From positions 186,001-250,000 of the forward strand of contig DCVT01000031.1 in assembly GCA_002328075.1 (NCBI GenBank): a stretch of 64,000 nt of DNA, written 5' to 3'. Below, in pieces: positions 8,411 through 16,858 of the stretch. Numbering within the stretch: the stretch's first letter is position 1; every line of letters starts with the position of its first letter. Both the position numbers and the translations under genes were made by a program. The notes under the pieces are model-generated. The model saw nothing but the letters and a program-made list of their open reading frames with translations, had not been told where the DNA came from and did no database searches. This DNA is from Anaerolineales bacterium UBA2181. Lineage in GTDB: Bacteria; Chloroflexota; Anaerolineae; Promineifilales; UBA4811.

Positions 8411-10819
8411 TTAACGCACCTGCACCCATCCCAGCACCAATCGGTCACCCACCAGGTTGCCAAACCGGTCGTATTGGTAGATGCGCTGCTGGGTTGTCAT
8501 CCCATACAGACCGATCTCCAAGTAATAGTCCCCCGGCGGGGAATCAGACGGGATTTGTAGGGAGTAGGGATCCAATGCAGTCTGACCGGGCAGCCACTTG
8601 GGAATCCATAGGTGGGTCGGGTAACTGCCTCCCAGCGGCGTATAATCCTGCTGGTCCCAAACCCGATTAGCCCCGTCCATCAAGTGCACAAAGACGGTAT
8701 AGCTCTGCTCTACCGGGGCCAAGCCGCGCCACTTGATGGTGACCGCCAGCGAGTCGCCCGGCGACATGACCAACGGCTCTTGCCAGACGGCCAAGCGCCT
8801 TGAGCCTCCGCCACGCACAATCACTCGGTCCACCCCAACGCGCTGTCCGAAATTCGCCAGCAGCCCGTCCAACGTTTTGCCGTCGGATGCACTTCTGTTT
8901 GCCGTCACGCGAAGCGTGTCCAGCAGGATTGGCTCTGATTCAGTGTCGGTGCTGAGGTTGGCCAAGCCTACTCGGAGCGGGTATTGGCCGGCGGGCAGAT
9001 CAAGCGGCAGCGCCCATTCATAGCGCTCAACGACCACCTCACCCGCCTGCCAGAGCGGGGTCAAGAGGTGGCTGTCGGTGGTGAACCGGTACGCTATCTC
9101 GCCCACACGCACATAGGGAACCATGTATTCGGCGGTTGTGATCGGTGCGCGCATGGCCAGATCCAACTGAACCAAGCCGCCGGCCGGAATCACGACCTGG
9201 CCAAGCTGGTAGCCCAGCAGTTCCACAGGCTGTCCACCGACGGCCGGTAGCAGACCAAAGCCGGGCGGTATCGTTATGTCGCCGGGCTCCAAAACCTGGT
9301 AAAAGACGCCATCCGGTCGCAACCGGAAACCGGCGTCCACAATCTCCCGCCGGTAGCCGCTCAGGAACACCGGGCCGCCCGTCAAGTGTTCGAAGACTCG
9401 CTGAAGCCAGGGCCGGTCGGGGCTGACCAATGAGGGAGTCACATCGGCCGGATCGGGCCAGCGGTTTTCGACCCAGCGGCTGTACCAGAGCGGCGTCATG
9501 TGCTCCCAGTCGTTGAGGAGCACGGCGTGTTCGTTACCGCCTTCAAAACGGTTCAAGACCGCTGCCACATAATCATCGCCGGCGCTGTAGCCTCGCAAGC
9601 TGATATGAGGGAGATTCTGCGCCAGGGCCAGCAACGGCCAAAGCAGGAGAAACGCAGCCGCCGAGGCTGCTGCCGGCCGGACAAATCCACGAGACCTTGC
9701 GCCGCGCGCTGCTAGCCGGACGACGACCCCGGCGCCAACGCCGGCCAGCGTTCCAACCAGCATGAATGGAGTGAGGAGGTAAGCCATCACGTCTTGTACC
9801 GTGTTGATGGTGAACGCCAGGTTTGAAAGGAGCAGGATCAAGAAAAGGACAGCCGTTCGCCGCTGACGGGCGATCAGCCACGCCAGCCCGACCACGGCCG
9901 ACAGGAGAATTGGCAGGGAGAACTGCTGCCGTAAGAGAGTCCAGAGAACCAACAATCGTTGGCCTTGGTCGGCCCACCCAAAGTGGAACAGGTTAACCTT
10001 CAATCCACGCGCCAACACGACATTCAGAAAACCGTCCAGCGTGTTCATGTCGTGCGGGCCAAAAACCGGCGCCATTGGACTGCGTATGGGGTAATATAGC
10101 CAGACCGCCAGGCCGAGCAGCACACAAAGACACATGACCAACAGGATTTGCCAATCCTTGTCCTCCCACCACCGTCTCCGCAGTGGGTTGAACAGGGTAG
10201 GCCGGACCAAAAGGACAAAGAGCACGTAAGCCGGAATGCCCAGGACGGTCAGAGGGTGGTGGGTCGGGCCCAAACCCGCCAACCAACACGAGGCATACAG
10301 CCATCGGTTCTGTCTGGAATGTGCCCACCGAGTAAGCAACAGCAGGATTGCCGCGTTCAGCGCCACTGTGACAATGTGGGAGTTGAGATGGATGCTGTGT
10401 TGCCAGTGGTCGGCCGCCAAGGCCACCGAAAAGCCGGCCACCAGCGCTCCAACTGCCAGCCCGAACTCACAATCAGGCTCTTGTTGGGTCTCGGGATTGC
10501 CGCGAATGGATCTGTGGCATCCCGTATACCAGACCGTCACCATGGCAGCCGTGGCAGTGATTGCGCCTGCCACGGCTGCCATCCAGTGGCTGCGCTGCGC
10601 CACGGTGCCGAGCGGAATCAATACCTGCCAGAGCTTGGTGAGCAGAGTCATCAGGGCGTAACCGGGCGGGTGACCGATTCCCAACACATGGGCGACAAAT
10701 GTGTACTCGGTCGGGTCGCCAGGGATGATGCCGGTGGCTGAAGTGGCCAGGTACACCGTCAGGATGCTCAGGAATAGCGCCAGAGCGAGGAGATGAAAAC
10801 GTCGGGCGAGGAAAATCAT
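8411..10819 (-). CDS. DUF2723 (TMEM260-like) multi-pass membrane protein
   Basis: The 802-aa product starts with a DUF2723 domain: about ten hydrophobic helices in the first 400 residues and the signature GDPTEYTFVAHVLGIGHPPGY near residues 34-54, with an Asp/Glu pair as in GT-C enzymes. The C-terminal 350-400 residues form a soluble, beta-rich extracytoplasmic region. The family includes the eukaryotic O-mannosyltransferase TMEM260, so a lipid-linked-sugar-dependent glycosyltransferase is the best guess. Its start overlaps the stop of the upstream GT9-GT26 gene by 4 nt, and a terminator follows at 8140-8189. The glycan acceptor is unknown. Confidence 0.85.
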   Translation of the reverse strand: MIFLARRFHLLALALFLSILTVYLATSATGIIPGDPTEYTFVAHVLGIGHPPGYALMTLLTKLWQVLIPLGTVAQRSHWMAAVAGAITATAAMVTVWYTGCHRSIRGNPETQQEPDCEFGLAVGALVAGFSVALAADHWQHSIHLNSHIVTVALNAAILLLLTRWAHSRQNRWLYASCWLAGLGPTHHPLTVLGIPAYVLFVLLVRPTLFNPLRRRWWEDKDWQILLVMCLCVLLGLAVWLYYPIRSPMAPVFGPHDMNTLDGFLNVVLARGLKVNLFHFGWADQGQRLLVLWTLLRQQFSLPILLSAVVGLAWLIARQRRTAVLFLILLLSNLAFTINTVQDVMAYLLTPFMLVGTLAGVGAGVVVRLAARGARSRGFVRPAAASAAAFLLLWPLLALAQNLPHISLRGYSAGDDYVAAVLNRFEGGNEHAVLLNDWEHMTPLWYSRWVENRWPDPADVTPSLVSPDRPWLQRVFEHLTGGPVFLSGYRREIVDAGFRLRPDGVFYQVLEPGDITIPPGFGLLPAVGGQPVELLGYQLGQVVIPAGGLVQLDLAMRAPITTAEYMVPYVRVGEIAYRFTTDSHLLTPLWQAGEVVVERYEWALPLDLPAGQYPLRVGLANLSTDTESEPILLDTLRVTANRSASDGKTLDGLLANFGQRVGVDRVIVRGGGSRRLAVWQEPLVMSPGDSLAVTIKWRGLAPVEQSYTVFVHLMDGANRVWDQQDYTPLGGSYPTHLWIPKWLPGQTALDPYSLQIPSDSPPGDYYLEIGLYGMTTQQRIYQYDRFGNLVGDRLVLGWVQVR

Positions 10820-12750
10820 GACCTTGGCTTACCTTCACGGTGTGGCCGGAGCCCAGCCCATGCGACCGCGCAGGCGAAACGGGGCAAGGCAAGCATCCGG
10901 CGCCAGCGCCACGGTTGGTGGACCAGCCGGTACATCCACTCCAAACCGAAACGGCAGAGCCAAGCAGGCGCCCGCGGAGTCTCGCCGCTGATATAATCAA
11001 AAGTTCCGCCGACTCCCATGGCAACCCCCACCTGCAGGCGCGGTAGGTTGCGAGCGATCCATTTGTCCTGCCGGGGAGCGCCATAAGCCACCAGCAGGAT
11101 GTCAGTGTGCTCATGATTGACCCGTTGGACGATCTCCTCTTCCTCTGCAGCTGCTGCGCTGCCAGAATGGATGCCCGCGATCTGAAGCCCGGGGAACCGC
11201 GAGGTCAGGATGGCCGCGGTTCTTTCCGCAACACCGGGTGCGGCACCCAACAGGAAAACCCTCCAGCCCTCTTTTGCTGCCCGGCAGGCGATCCGCGGGA
11301 CGCCATCGGAGCCCGTTACCCGCTGCCGCAGTGGATGCCCGCCCTTGCCACTGCGCTGTAGCCAACGGGAAGCCCAGATGAGGCCGATGCCATCGGGCAA
11401 GCAGAGCGAGGATCGCCGCAGGATCACGCGAAAGATCGGGTCGCGCCGGGCGGCCATCACAAATTCCGGGTTAACGGTTGCCACCTGGTGCGGCCGGCCG
11501 CTGGCGATGAACTCGCCAATGTGGTCCAGCAGGCCGTCGTAAGTGACCGCGTGAACCGGGATTCCCAAGATATCGACAGCCCGGGCTGTCTGACTAGCTC
11601 TGGGCGGGTCGACGGGCAGGTTTTCCGCAAGTGAGCCGTGGAGGGCTCGGTTCACTGCTTCCATCACCCGCCCGACGTCTATCATGGCCAGGCAGGTTCT
11701 CTCCGGACAACCTTCCGGGGTCCCCAGGTCATGCCCCACATAGGCACAAGGGCTGCACGCGCTGCCGCTCCGCACCAGTGTGCGCTTCTCTGGCGGCAGT
11801 GCGGGGACCCAGGCGTCGTGATTGGTAGGGCCAAAGAGCGCGACGACCGGCGTGCCGACTGCGGCGGCGACATGCAACACCCCCGAGTCGGCACCCACTA
11901 CCAACGAACAACGCTCCAGCACGGCAGCCAACTCGGTTAGAGAGGTTTTCCCACCCAGGTCAACTGCGGCGTTGCCCAAACGGGCACCGATCGCTTCCGT
12001 GCCGTCGGACAAGGTGCCCACAATGACAACTCGGGCGCGACAGGCTAGCTGGGCTCCCAATTCAGCAAACCGCTCCAGGTCCCACCGTCGCGCCAGGCTG
12101 TATCCACCTGAACCTGGGTGCAAAGCCACTGTAGGGGCATCCCCCTGGTTGCGCCTATCACCCATGTCAGGGAGCCACTGGGCTGCTTTGTCCCGGTCGG
12201 CCGAGGTGATCACCATTTCCACCTGGCGGGGCCACTCAGCGGCGGTAGCTGGATTATCCTGATTCACCAATAGGCCGGGCAATTCGAGCCAGTAGTCCAG
12301 CTCGTGTCGAACACCGAAACCCAGGTCGGGGACGCGGTGGTTAAGAAACCAACCCCGGCCGTTATCCAGGCCAACGCGGCGTTGGGCGCCGGTCGCCATT
12401 ATCAGCGCGGCGTGTTTCAGAGCACCTGAGCGCAGCGTCAGGTGATGAAAGAGGAATACGGTGTCATAGTGACCCGCCCGCAACCGGCGTACCAGACCTG
12501 CAAGGGCCCACCACTGGCCAATACCCAGCGCTCGTCGTGGGCCGGCGAATGCGTGTTGGTCAAAAACCAACAGATTGTCCACCAGCATAGAGTGGCCCAA
12601 CGCGGCAGCGCCGTTCGGGGTGACCAGGACGTCCAGGGTAGCGGCCGGAAAGGTCTGGCGGATCGCTCGCAAGGCCGGGGTAATAAGCAGAACGTCTCCA
12701 ATGTCCGCCAGCTTGATGGCCAGAATGCGGTCTGAGGTGCCGGCGCTCAT
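10816..12750 (-). CDS. Fused glycosyltransferase: GT9 (heptosyltransferase-like) + GT26 (WecG/TagA/CpsF)
   Basis: This 644-aa protein combines two enzymes. Residues 1 to about 350 are a GT9 ADP-heptose-LPS heptosyltransferase-like fold (ILAIKLADIGDVLLITPALRAI; VGADSGVLHVAAAVGTPVVALFGPTNH). Residues about 385-644 are a GT26 WecG/TagA domain (ATVNPEFVMAARRD, LPDGIGLIWA, GAPRQDKWIA, GVGGTFDYISGETPRAP). GT26 enzymes add N-acetyl-mannosaminuronate, ManNAc or glucose to polyprenyl-linked intermediates; GT9 enzymes are found in LPS core and other heptose glycans. The domains are normally on separate polypeptides. The gene overlaps both neighbours by 4 nt, so it is part of a tight envelope glycan operon. 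No transmembrane segment is seen. Confidence 0.88.
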   Translation of the reverse strand: MSAGTSDRILAIKLADIGDVLLITPALRAIRQTFPAATLDVLVTPNGAAALGHSMLVDNLLVFDQHAFAGPRRALGIGQWWALAGLVRRLRAGHYDTVFLFHHLTLRSGALKHAALIMATGAQRRVGLDNGRGWFLNHRVPDLGFGVRHELDYWLELPGLLVNQDNPATAAEWPRQVEMVITSADRDKAAQWLPDMGDRRNQGDAPTVALHPGSGGYSLARRWDLERFAELGAQLACRARVVIVGTLSDGTEAIGARLGNAAVDLGGKTSLTELAAVLERCSLVVGADSGVLHVAAAVGTPVVALFGPTNHDAWVPALPPEKRTLVRSGSACSPCAYVGHDLGTPEGCPERTCLAMIDVGRVMEAVNRALHGSLAENLPVDPPRASQTARAVDILGIPVHAVTYDGLLDHIGEFIASGRPHQVATVNPEFVMAARRDPIFRVILRRSSLCLPDGIGLIWASRWLQRSGKGGHPLRQRVTGSDGVPRIACRAAKEGWRVFLLGAAPGVAERTAAILTSRFPGLQIAGIHSGSAAAAEEEEIVQRVNHEHTDILLVAYGAPRQDKWIARNLPRLQVGVAMGVGGTFDYISGETPRAPAWLCRFGLEWMYRLVHQPWRWRRMLALPRFACAVAWAGLRPHREGKPRS

Positions 12751-13832
12751 TCCGCTGCTCTCTCACACAGCTCTAGCACCTGCCGGGCGCAAGAATGCCA
12801 GGAAAAGCGCTCCAGGTTGACAAAACCGCTCTGGACCAGCGTCTCTGCCAGGGGCTTGTCGCTCAGAATCCGGCGCATGGCCTCCATTAGAGCGGTCGTG
12901 TCCAACGGGTCCACCTGCAACGCTGCTTGGCCCGCCACCTCAGGCAGAGAACTGGTGTTGCTGCAAATCACCGGTGTGCCGCACGCCATTGCTTCCAATA
13001 CCGGAAAACCGAATCCCTCGTAAAGTGAAGGAAAGAGAAAGGCGACGGCGCCAGAGAGGAGAGCGGCTTTGTCCTGGTCCCGGATGTATCCGGGCAGGAC
13101 CGCGCCCACCTCCTGCGCCCGAGACAGGATGGGGCCGGATAGCCAACCTGGCTTCCCCGCTAACACCAGCTGTACCGCCTCAGGGTCCAGTTGGGCATAC
13201 GCGTCCAGCAGTCGCGCCAGGTTTTTTCGCGGCTGAAGGGTTCCCAGGTAAAGCATATAGTCGGCTTGGATGCCATAACGAGTCCGAACCTCGTCCAACC
13301 GGGCGCGATCGCGAACCGGCCGGAGGTTGGTGTCGATTCCGGGATACACGACCTCGATTCTATCCGGACGTGCTCCACAATGAAGCACAAGGTCCCGCCG
13401 GGTTGCCTCCGAGTCCGCAATGATCACTGCCGCTCGCCTGGTGTTCCAGCGGGTAGATAGGTTCAGATACCACCGATCCACCATCCGGTGGGCTTGAGGA
13501 AAGCGCAGGTAACCCAGGTCGTGCACCACAGCGACAGCTCGGCCCGGGAAGAAGACCGGCAGGACGTGCGAAGGAACCAGGAGCAGATCGACACGATGGC
13601 TTGCCAGTTCGGCCGCCAATCGAGCGTGTGTCCATAAGCGGGGAAAAGGGATGTGGCGCAGTTCTGCGTTTGCTGCGCGGGGAAAGAGATCATTGCCGGG
13701 TCGGTTCAGGTAGAGGCGCAACTGGTGGGTGCTCTCCACCTCCAACAGCGCCCGGATAAGTTGCAGCGAATAGGACTCTGTTCCTGTGGGCTGCCCGGCG
13801 GCTGCGCGGCTGGCGTCGATGCCGATCAACAT
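12747..13832 (-). CDS. GT4-family glycosyltransferase (GT-B, mannosyltransferase-like)
   Basis: A 361-aa retaining GT-B enzyme. The N-terminal acceptor domain starts MLIGIDASRAAAGQPTGTE. The C-terminal nucleotide-sugar domain carries LYLGTLQPRKNLARLLDAY and the catalytic EX7E region FPSLYEGFGFPVLEAMACGTPV. Such enzymes use GDP-mannose or UDP-sugars to build lipid-linked glycans at the cytoplasmic membrane face. The start overlaps the 3' end of the threonylcarbamoyl-AMP synthase gene by 7 nt and the stop overlaps the next ATG by 4 nt. Donor and linkage cannot be assigned. Confidence 0.88.
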   Translation of the reverse strand: MLIGIDASRAAAGQPTGTESYSLQLIRALLEVESTHQLRLYLNRPGNDLFPRAANAELRHIPFPRLWTHARLAAELASHRVDLLLVPSHVLPVFFPGRAVAVVHDLGYLRFPQAHRMVDRWYLNLSTRWNTRRAAVIIADSEATRRDLVLHCGARPDRIEVVYPGIDTNLRPVRDRARLDEVRTRYGIQADYMLYLGTLQPRKNLARLLDAYAQLDPEAVQLVLAGKPGWLSGPILSRAQEVGAVLPGYIRDQDKAALLSGAVAFLFPSLYEGFGFPVLEAMACGTPVICSNTSSLPEVAGQAALQVDPLDTTALMEAMRRILSDKPLAETLVQSGFVNLERFSWHSCARQVLELCERAAE

Positions 13833-14500
13833 GGTGCTACGTCGTGGGGAGAGGGGTTGGTAGACGCGTCACGACCCAATTCGCGGGTGGCCACCAGAAT
13901 GTCGGCCTCTGATATGGGTCCATGGCGAACGATGCGTGGCGGGACGGCGACGCAGTCTACGATGGTGGAGGGCACTCCACCGGGAGCGAGGCCGCCGTTC
14001 AGTACTGCATCGATGCGTCCCCAGAGCCTCTGTTTCACCCGAGCCGGGTCGCTGGTGGACGGTTCGCCCGAACGGTTAGCCGAGGTGACCGCCAGCGGCG
14101 AACCAACCGCGGCGATGAGGGAAAGTGCCAGGGGGTGATTTGGCATCCGAACAGCGACTGTGCCGGTCCGGCTGACGGCCTCAGACAACGTGGGTGATTT
14201 GGCAAGCACCAGGGTCAGCGGGCCGGGCCAGAAGCTGGCCATCAATCGACGCGCCGTCTCTCCTATTTCCAGCACCACCTGTGGAAGCTGATCCAGGGTG
14301 GCAATCAGAATGGGTATGCTCTTCTCGTCGGGCCTGGCCTTGACTGCATACAGAGCAGTGACTGCATTGGAGTCGGCCGCCAGGGCGCCTAAACCGTACA
14401 CTGTGTCGGTCGGGAAAGCGACCAGACCGCCAGCGCGCAGAATGCCTGCAGCGCGGGCCAACGCTTCCGGAGCTTTGGCGGAAAGAATCTGCGTAACCAT
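13826..14500 (-). CDS. tsaC: Threonylcarbamoyl-AMP synthase (Sua5/YciO/YrdC family)
   Basis: This 224-aa cytoplasmic enzyme makes threonylcarbamoyl-AMP from threonine, bicarbonate and ATP for the t6A37 modification of ANN-decoding tRNAs. The YrdC fold motifs are clear: GGLVAFPTDTVYGLG, the KARPDEKSIPIL loop, PGPLTLVL and the SANRSGEPS motif. No C-terminal Sua5 extension is present, so it is the short TsaC type. I chose ATG 14498-14500 because homology begins there; an in-frame GTG at 14593 would add 31 residues without family support. It heads the glycosyltransferase operon, a housekeeping gene apparently co-opted as promoter-proximal cistron. Confidence 0.88.
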   Translation of the reverse strand: MVTQILSAKAPEALARAAGILRAGGLVAFPTDTVYGLGALAADSNAVTALYAVKARPDEKSIPILIATLDQLPQVVLEIGETARRLMASFWPGPLTLVLAKSPTLSEAVSRTGTVAVRMPNHPLALSLIAAVGSPLAVTSANRSGEPSTSDPARVKQRLWGRIDAVLNGGLAPGGVPSTIVDCVAVPPRIVRHGPISEADILVATRELGRDASTNPSPHDVAPC

Positions 14501-14699
14501 CTTGTTGGCAGGCCGGCGTGGCCCGTAGGCCCAGCCCACGAGGAGGTCCCGCCGGTGATACAGGGTTTCTCTTGGCCAAGTATAACGTTCCACGTGGGTG
14601 CGTCAATCAACGGGTCAGCAACGATCGGAACATGGGAGTACGCGGTGGCGATCACCGGGCGCGGGCGTTTCCGCCGAAGGCTGTGGCCCGGACCGGCGG

Positions 14700-15149
14700 A
14701 GAGGGGTCTAGCAGGACGGCCCATTCCGGCAGAAGACCGACTCTATGACATGAACAACCTGTTGACGACAACGCAGTTGCCAGGGTGCCACAGGCAGCAA
14801 GGTCAACCGATTGATTCGTGACGCGTTTTCGATTCTCCGGTCATCTGGAATTCATGCCGGCTGACGTGCCCGACCCAGCCCGGCAGATATCCATGGGAAA
14901 TTGGCCGTCATGTTGGCCCTCGATCACCTCGTCGCACGCCTGGCTGATCGGATGGCCATGTGAGGAGGAGAGCCACTCCAGCTCCCTGTTCGCCAACACC
15001 GATGCTTTCTTGACCTGACCCAGCGCTTCATCCGTGCGCTGGGTCTGTGCCCCCCAAAGCGCGTTTCCTGGCATGGACGCCTCACCCATCGCTTTTTCGA
15101 TTCTATTCGTTGCCCTCTTGCCCGCGCCGGCACCTGGCGGTTCGTTCAC
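14700..15149 (-). pseudogene. Class II fumarase (fumC-like) remnant
   Basis: An open stretch at 14841-15149 encodes recognisable N-terminal fumarase sequence: MPGNALWGAQTQR, then LGQVKKASVLANRELE, CDEVIEGQHDGQFPMD and GSGTSAGMN. The roughly 18 residues that normally separate the WGAQTQR and LxxVKKAA segments are missing, and a stop follows shortly after GMN. The remaining about 330 residues of FumC, including the GSSIMPGKVNP catalytic loop, are absent. A further low-confidence echo (frame-shifted LAACGTLATALSS near 14757-14803) may be a relic of the later domain. It sits on the same strand as and just downstream of the 76-aa gene. The rest of the 14501-14840 stretch holds no other gene I can support. 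Confidence 0.7.
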
Positions 15150-15159
15150 TCATCGGTGA

Positions 15160-15390
15160 TCAGACCTCGCGCAGAAATCGCTTTGTCGCCTGCAGTGCGG
15201 CCTTGAGCATCTCTTCACCTAATGCTTCCATGTGGATGTCGATGAAAAGGCGTTCCTCTGGCATCCTTTCGTCCAGCTGGTGGAGTTCGTCACGGAAGAT
15301 CCGCAGCAGGTCCTCTTCGTGCTCTTCGATGAACTGAATTGCATCTGACCGAACCAAGCGAAAAGCGGTATTGCGCACCAGACGTCTCAT
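15160..15390 (-). CDS. Hypothetical 76-aa basic/acidic helical protein
   Basis: I do not recognise a family. The protein starts with a basic segment (MRRLVRNTAFRLVR) followed by charged, helix-prone sequence rich in Glu and Leu (EEHEEDLLRIFRDELHQL). It has no signal peptide, no cysteines and no membrane segment. ATG 15388-15390 is chosen because GGAGAGAG precedes it at good spacing; the upstream in-frame extension to 15561 overlaps the divergent HesB-like gene and looks non-coding. The 82-bp space between the two divergent genes must hold both promoters. It is probably a real small cytoplasmic protein of unknown role. Confidence 0.55.
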   Translation of the reverse strand: MRRLVRNTAFRLVRSDAIQFIEEHEEDLLRIFRDELHQLDERMPEERLFIDIHMEALGEEMLKAALQATKRFLREV

Positions 15391-15472
15391 GGCTCTCTCC
15401 GTTCTGCCCCCACTGCAACCTTTTCGGGAATACTGCATCCAAGATGTCGATGGCAAGTCATCTGGAGGACTA

Positions 15473-15778
15473 ATGGTAGCAATAAGCGAGCAGGCGTCAA
15501 CCGCACTGCAATCACTCGCCGACAAGGAGCAAAAGCCGCTGCTGGTGTTGCGGGTGGTCATGGCGGGGTATGGCTGAGGCGGTCCACGCCTAGAATTGGT
15601 TCAGGTTGAACCAAACGAGACTGAGACAGGCCGGTCTGTGGAGCTGCCCGGCGTTCGCATCATTTGGGACGCGAACCTGGAGCAGATGACCGAGTACTAT
15701 GGGCGGATCACGTTGGATCACGTCAAGACGTTTTGGGGATCACGTCTTGTGGCCGGGTTTGACGGTCAGACCTGTTAA
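15473..15778 (+). CDS. HesB/IscA-like selenoprotein (in-frame UGA = Sec35)
   Basis: Reading through the TGA at 15575-15577 gives a single 101-aa HesB-like (iron-sulfur biosynthesis, PF01521-type) protein. The first half is VAISEQASTALQSL and LRVVMAGYG, then U35, then GGPRLELVQVEP. The second half has the usual GVRIIWDANLEQM and ITLDHV strands and ends in a single Cys101. UGA replaces the first conserved Cys of the family (GG-C-G motif), the residue expected to bind metal or cluster. GGAGG (15464-15468) precedes ATG 15473 at ideal spacing, so the start is firm. No other stop interrupts the frame, and coding character continues on both sides. A hairpin of bacterial SECIS type follows the UGA. 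Sec-containing HesB-like proteins are a known prokaryotic selenoprotein family. The alternative is a nonsense pseudogene, less likely given the hairpin. Confidence 0.85.
15596..15614 (+). promoter_or_regulatory. Candidate bacterial SECIS element (HesB-like gene)
   Basis: TTGGTTCA (15596-15603) pairs perfectly with TGAACCAA (15607-15614) around a GGT loop. The loop starts 27 nt after the UGA, within the 16-37 nt range typical of bacterial SECIS, and has G in its first two positions. A second small hairpin AGGCG/CGCCT (15577-15591) starts at the UGA itself. Confidence 0.7.
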
Positions 15779-15790
15779 GCGAACATGCGA

Positions 15791-15820
15791 ACGGGGCTGC
15801 TGAACCGACAGCGGCCCCGT
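15791..15820. terminator. Hairpin between convergent genes
   Basis: ACGGGGCTGCTG (15791-15802) pairs with CAGCGGCCCCGT (15809-15820) through 12 bp with one G-U wobble and a 6-nt loop. No T-run follows on either strand, so it is a probable but not classic intrinsic terminator between the HesB-like gene and the DUF4340 gene. Confidence 0.5.
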
Positions 15821-15849
15821 GGTAGACTGGTGCGTCCCTAACCAGCCGG

Positions 15850-16803
15850 TTAAGGTGTTGGGGTCGGGGCAATCTGGATCAAATCCTGGCGCCCCTTTTC
15901 CAGCAGGTCTTTGACGCCGTATTCGTTCACCCGAACATAGTAGGGGGATTCGGACGATTTCACCACATAGCTGTTGTCCTGGGTGAACTTGCTGCCTATG
16001 AGCAGTGTGATGGCCTTTTCATTGGTCTGGATGGTGATCACAGCGCGTGGCGCCTCAAGCCCAAATTCGGGTTGGCTTTGCCGGCCGATGGGCCCTAACA
16101 TGGTCACCGAGGTCGCCCGGTTTGCCAGTTGGCTGACCACCGCCGTGTCCAACAACTCGTCTTCCGACAATCCCGCCATTGACCAGTTTCCCTGATCGTC
16201 CTTGGTAAGATTCAACTCACCCTGGTCATTTGACACCTGGATGGCCGTAACCTCGGCCTGGTCGAGCTTCAGGTAGCTGGTGTCGATCCACGAACTGGGG
16301 GTGGCGTTGACATCCCACGATGCAAGATCACTGGTGAGGTAGGTCTCGTTTTTGCCGTGCAGGCGAACATGGACCGAGGCGTAATTCGGTGACGACCCGA
16401 CGTACATCGTGCTGAGGCTACCCCCGGCCGACTTTATCTCAACGCGACCCACAAAATCGTCGGTGGCCACCTGCAAGCGCTTGTGGCTGGCGTCGGTACG
16501 GGTGACCAGTCGGTCGGTCTTGACCGCAACCAGTTTCTCCAGCAATGCGGTGATCTTGTCACCCTGAGCCGGGAAATCACCAGCCTCCGGAAGCACCCAC
16601 TGCCCGGCGGTTTGCTGCAGCACCACCCGGTTGCCGCTGGCATCCTCCAGAACCAATTGGGTGACGTCGTCTGCGGTCAGGGCGGCAAGGAGCGAACTCC
16701 CCGCTGGACCTGCAGCGGTCGTGCGGGGCCAAAAAAGCACTGCGATGAGCACCAGCTGTACTGCCAGTGCACCCGCTAGGATGAGATCGCGTCGTTTCAT
16801 CAT
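15850..16803 (-). CDS. DUF4340 domain membrane-anchored protein
   Basis: A 317-aa protein with one N-terminal hydrophobic helix (LILAGALAVQLVLIAVLFW) and a DUF4340-type extracytoplasmic region: repeated beta-rich units such as VTQLVLEDASGNRVVLQQ, GQWVLPE and VRLHGKNETYLTSDLASWDV. It ends in a short PTPTP tail. DUF4340 proteins are typically encoded beside GldG-type ABC transporters, as here, and probably act with them. AGGAGGTATG precedes the ATG at 16801-16803. It is the last gene of the ABC operon, 55 bp after the permease. Molecular function is unknown. Confidence 0.85.
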   Translation of the reverse strand: MMKRRDLILAGALAVQLVLIAVLFWPRTTAAGPAGSSLLAALTADDVTQLVLEDASGNRVVLQQTAGQWVLPEAGDFPAQGDKITALLEKLVAVKTDRLVTRTDASHKRLQVATDDFVGRVEIKSAGGSLSTMYVGSSPNYASVHVRLHGKNETYLTSDLASWDVNATPSSWIDTSYLKLDQAEVTAIQVSNDQGELNLTKDDQGNWSMAGLSEDELLDTAVVSQLANRATSVTMLGPIGRQSQPEFGLEAPRAVITIQTNEKAITLLIGSKFTQDNSYVVKSSESPYYVRVNEYGVKDLLEKGRQDLIQIAPTPTP

Positions 16804-16858
16804 ACCTCCTATCTGTGCCAGCGCCAGCCCGGAGTGCGCCTTGGGCAGGGCAAGTGGC

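Noticed and set aside
15473..15778. Nonsense pseudogene instead of a selenoprotein for the HesB-like gene
   Set aside because: The only defect is a UGA at the functional Cys position, with intact coding on both sides, a good ribosome-binding site and a SECIS-like hairpin.
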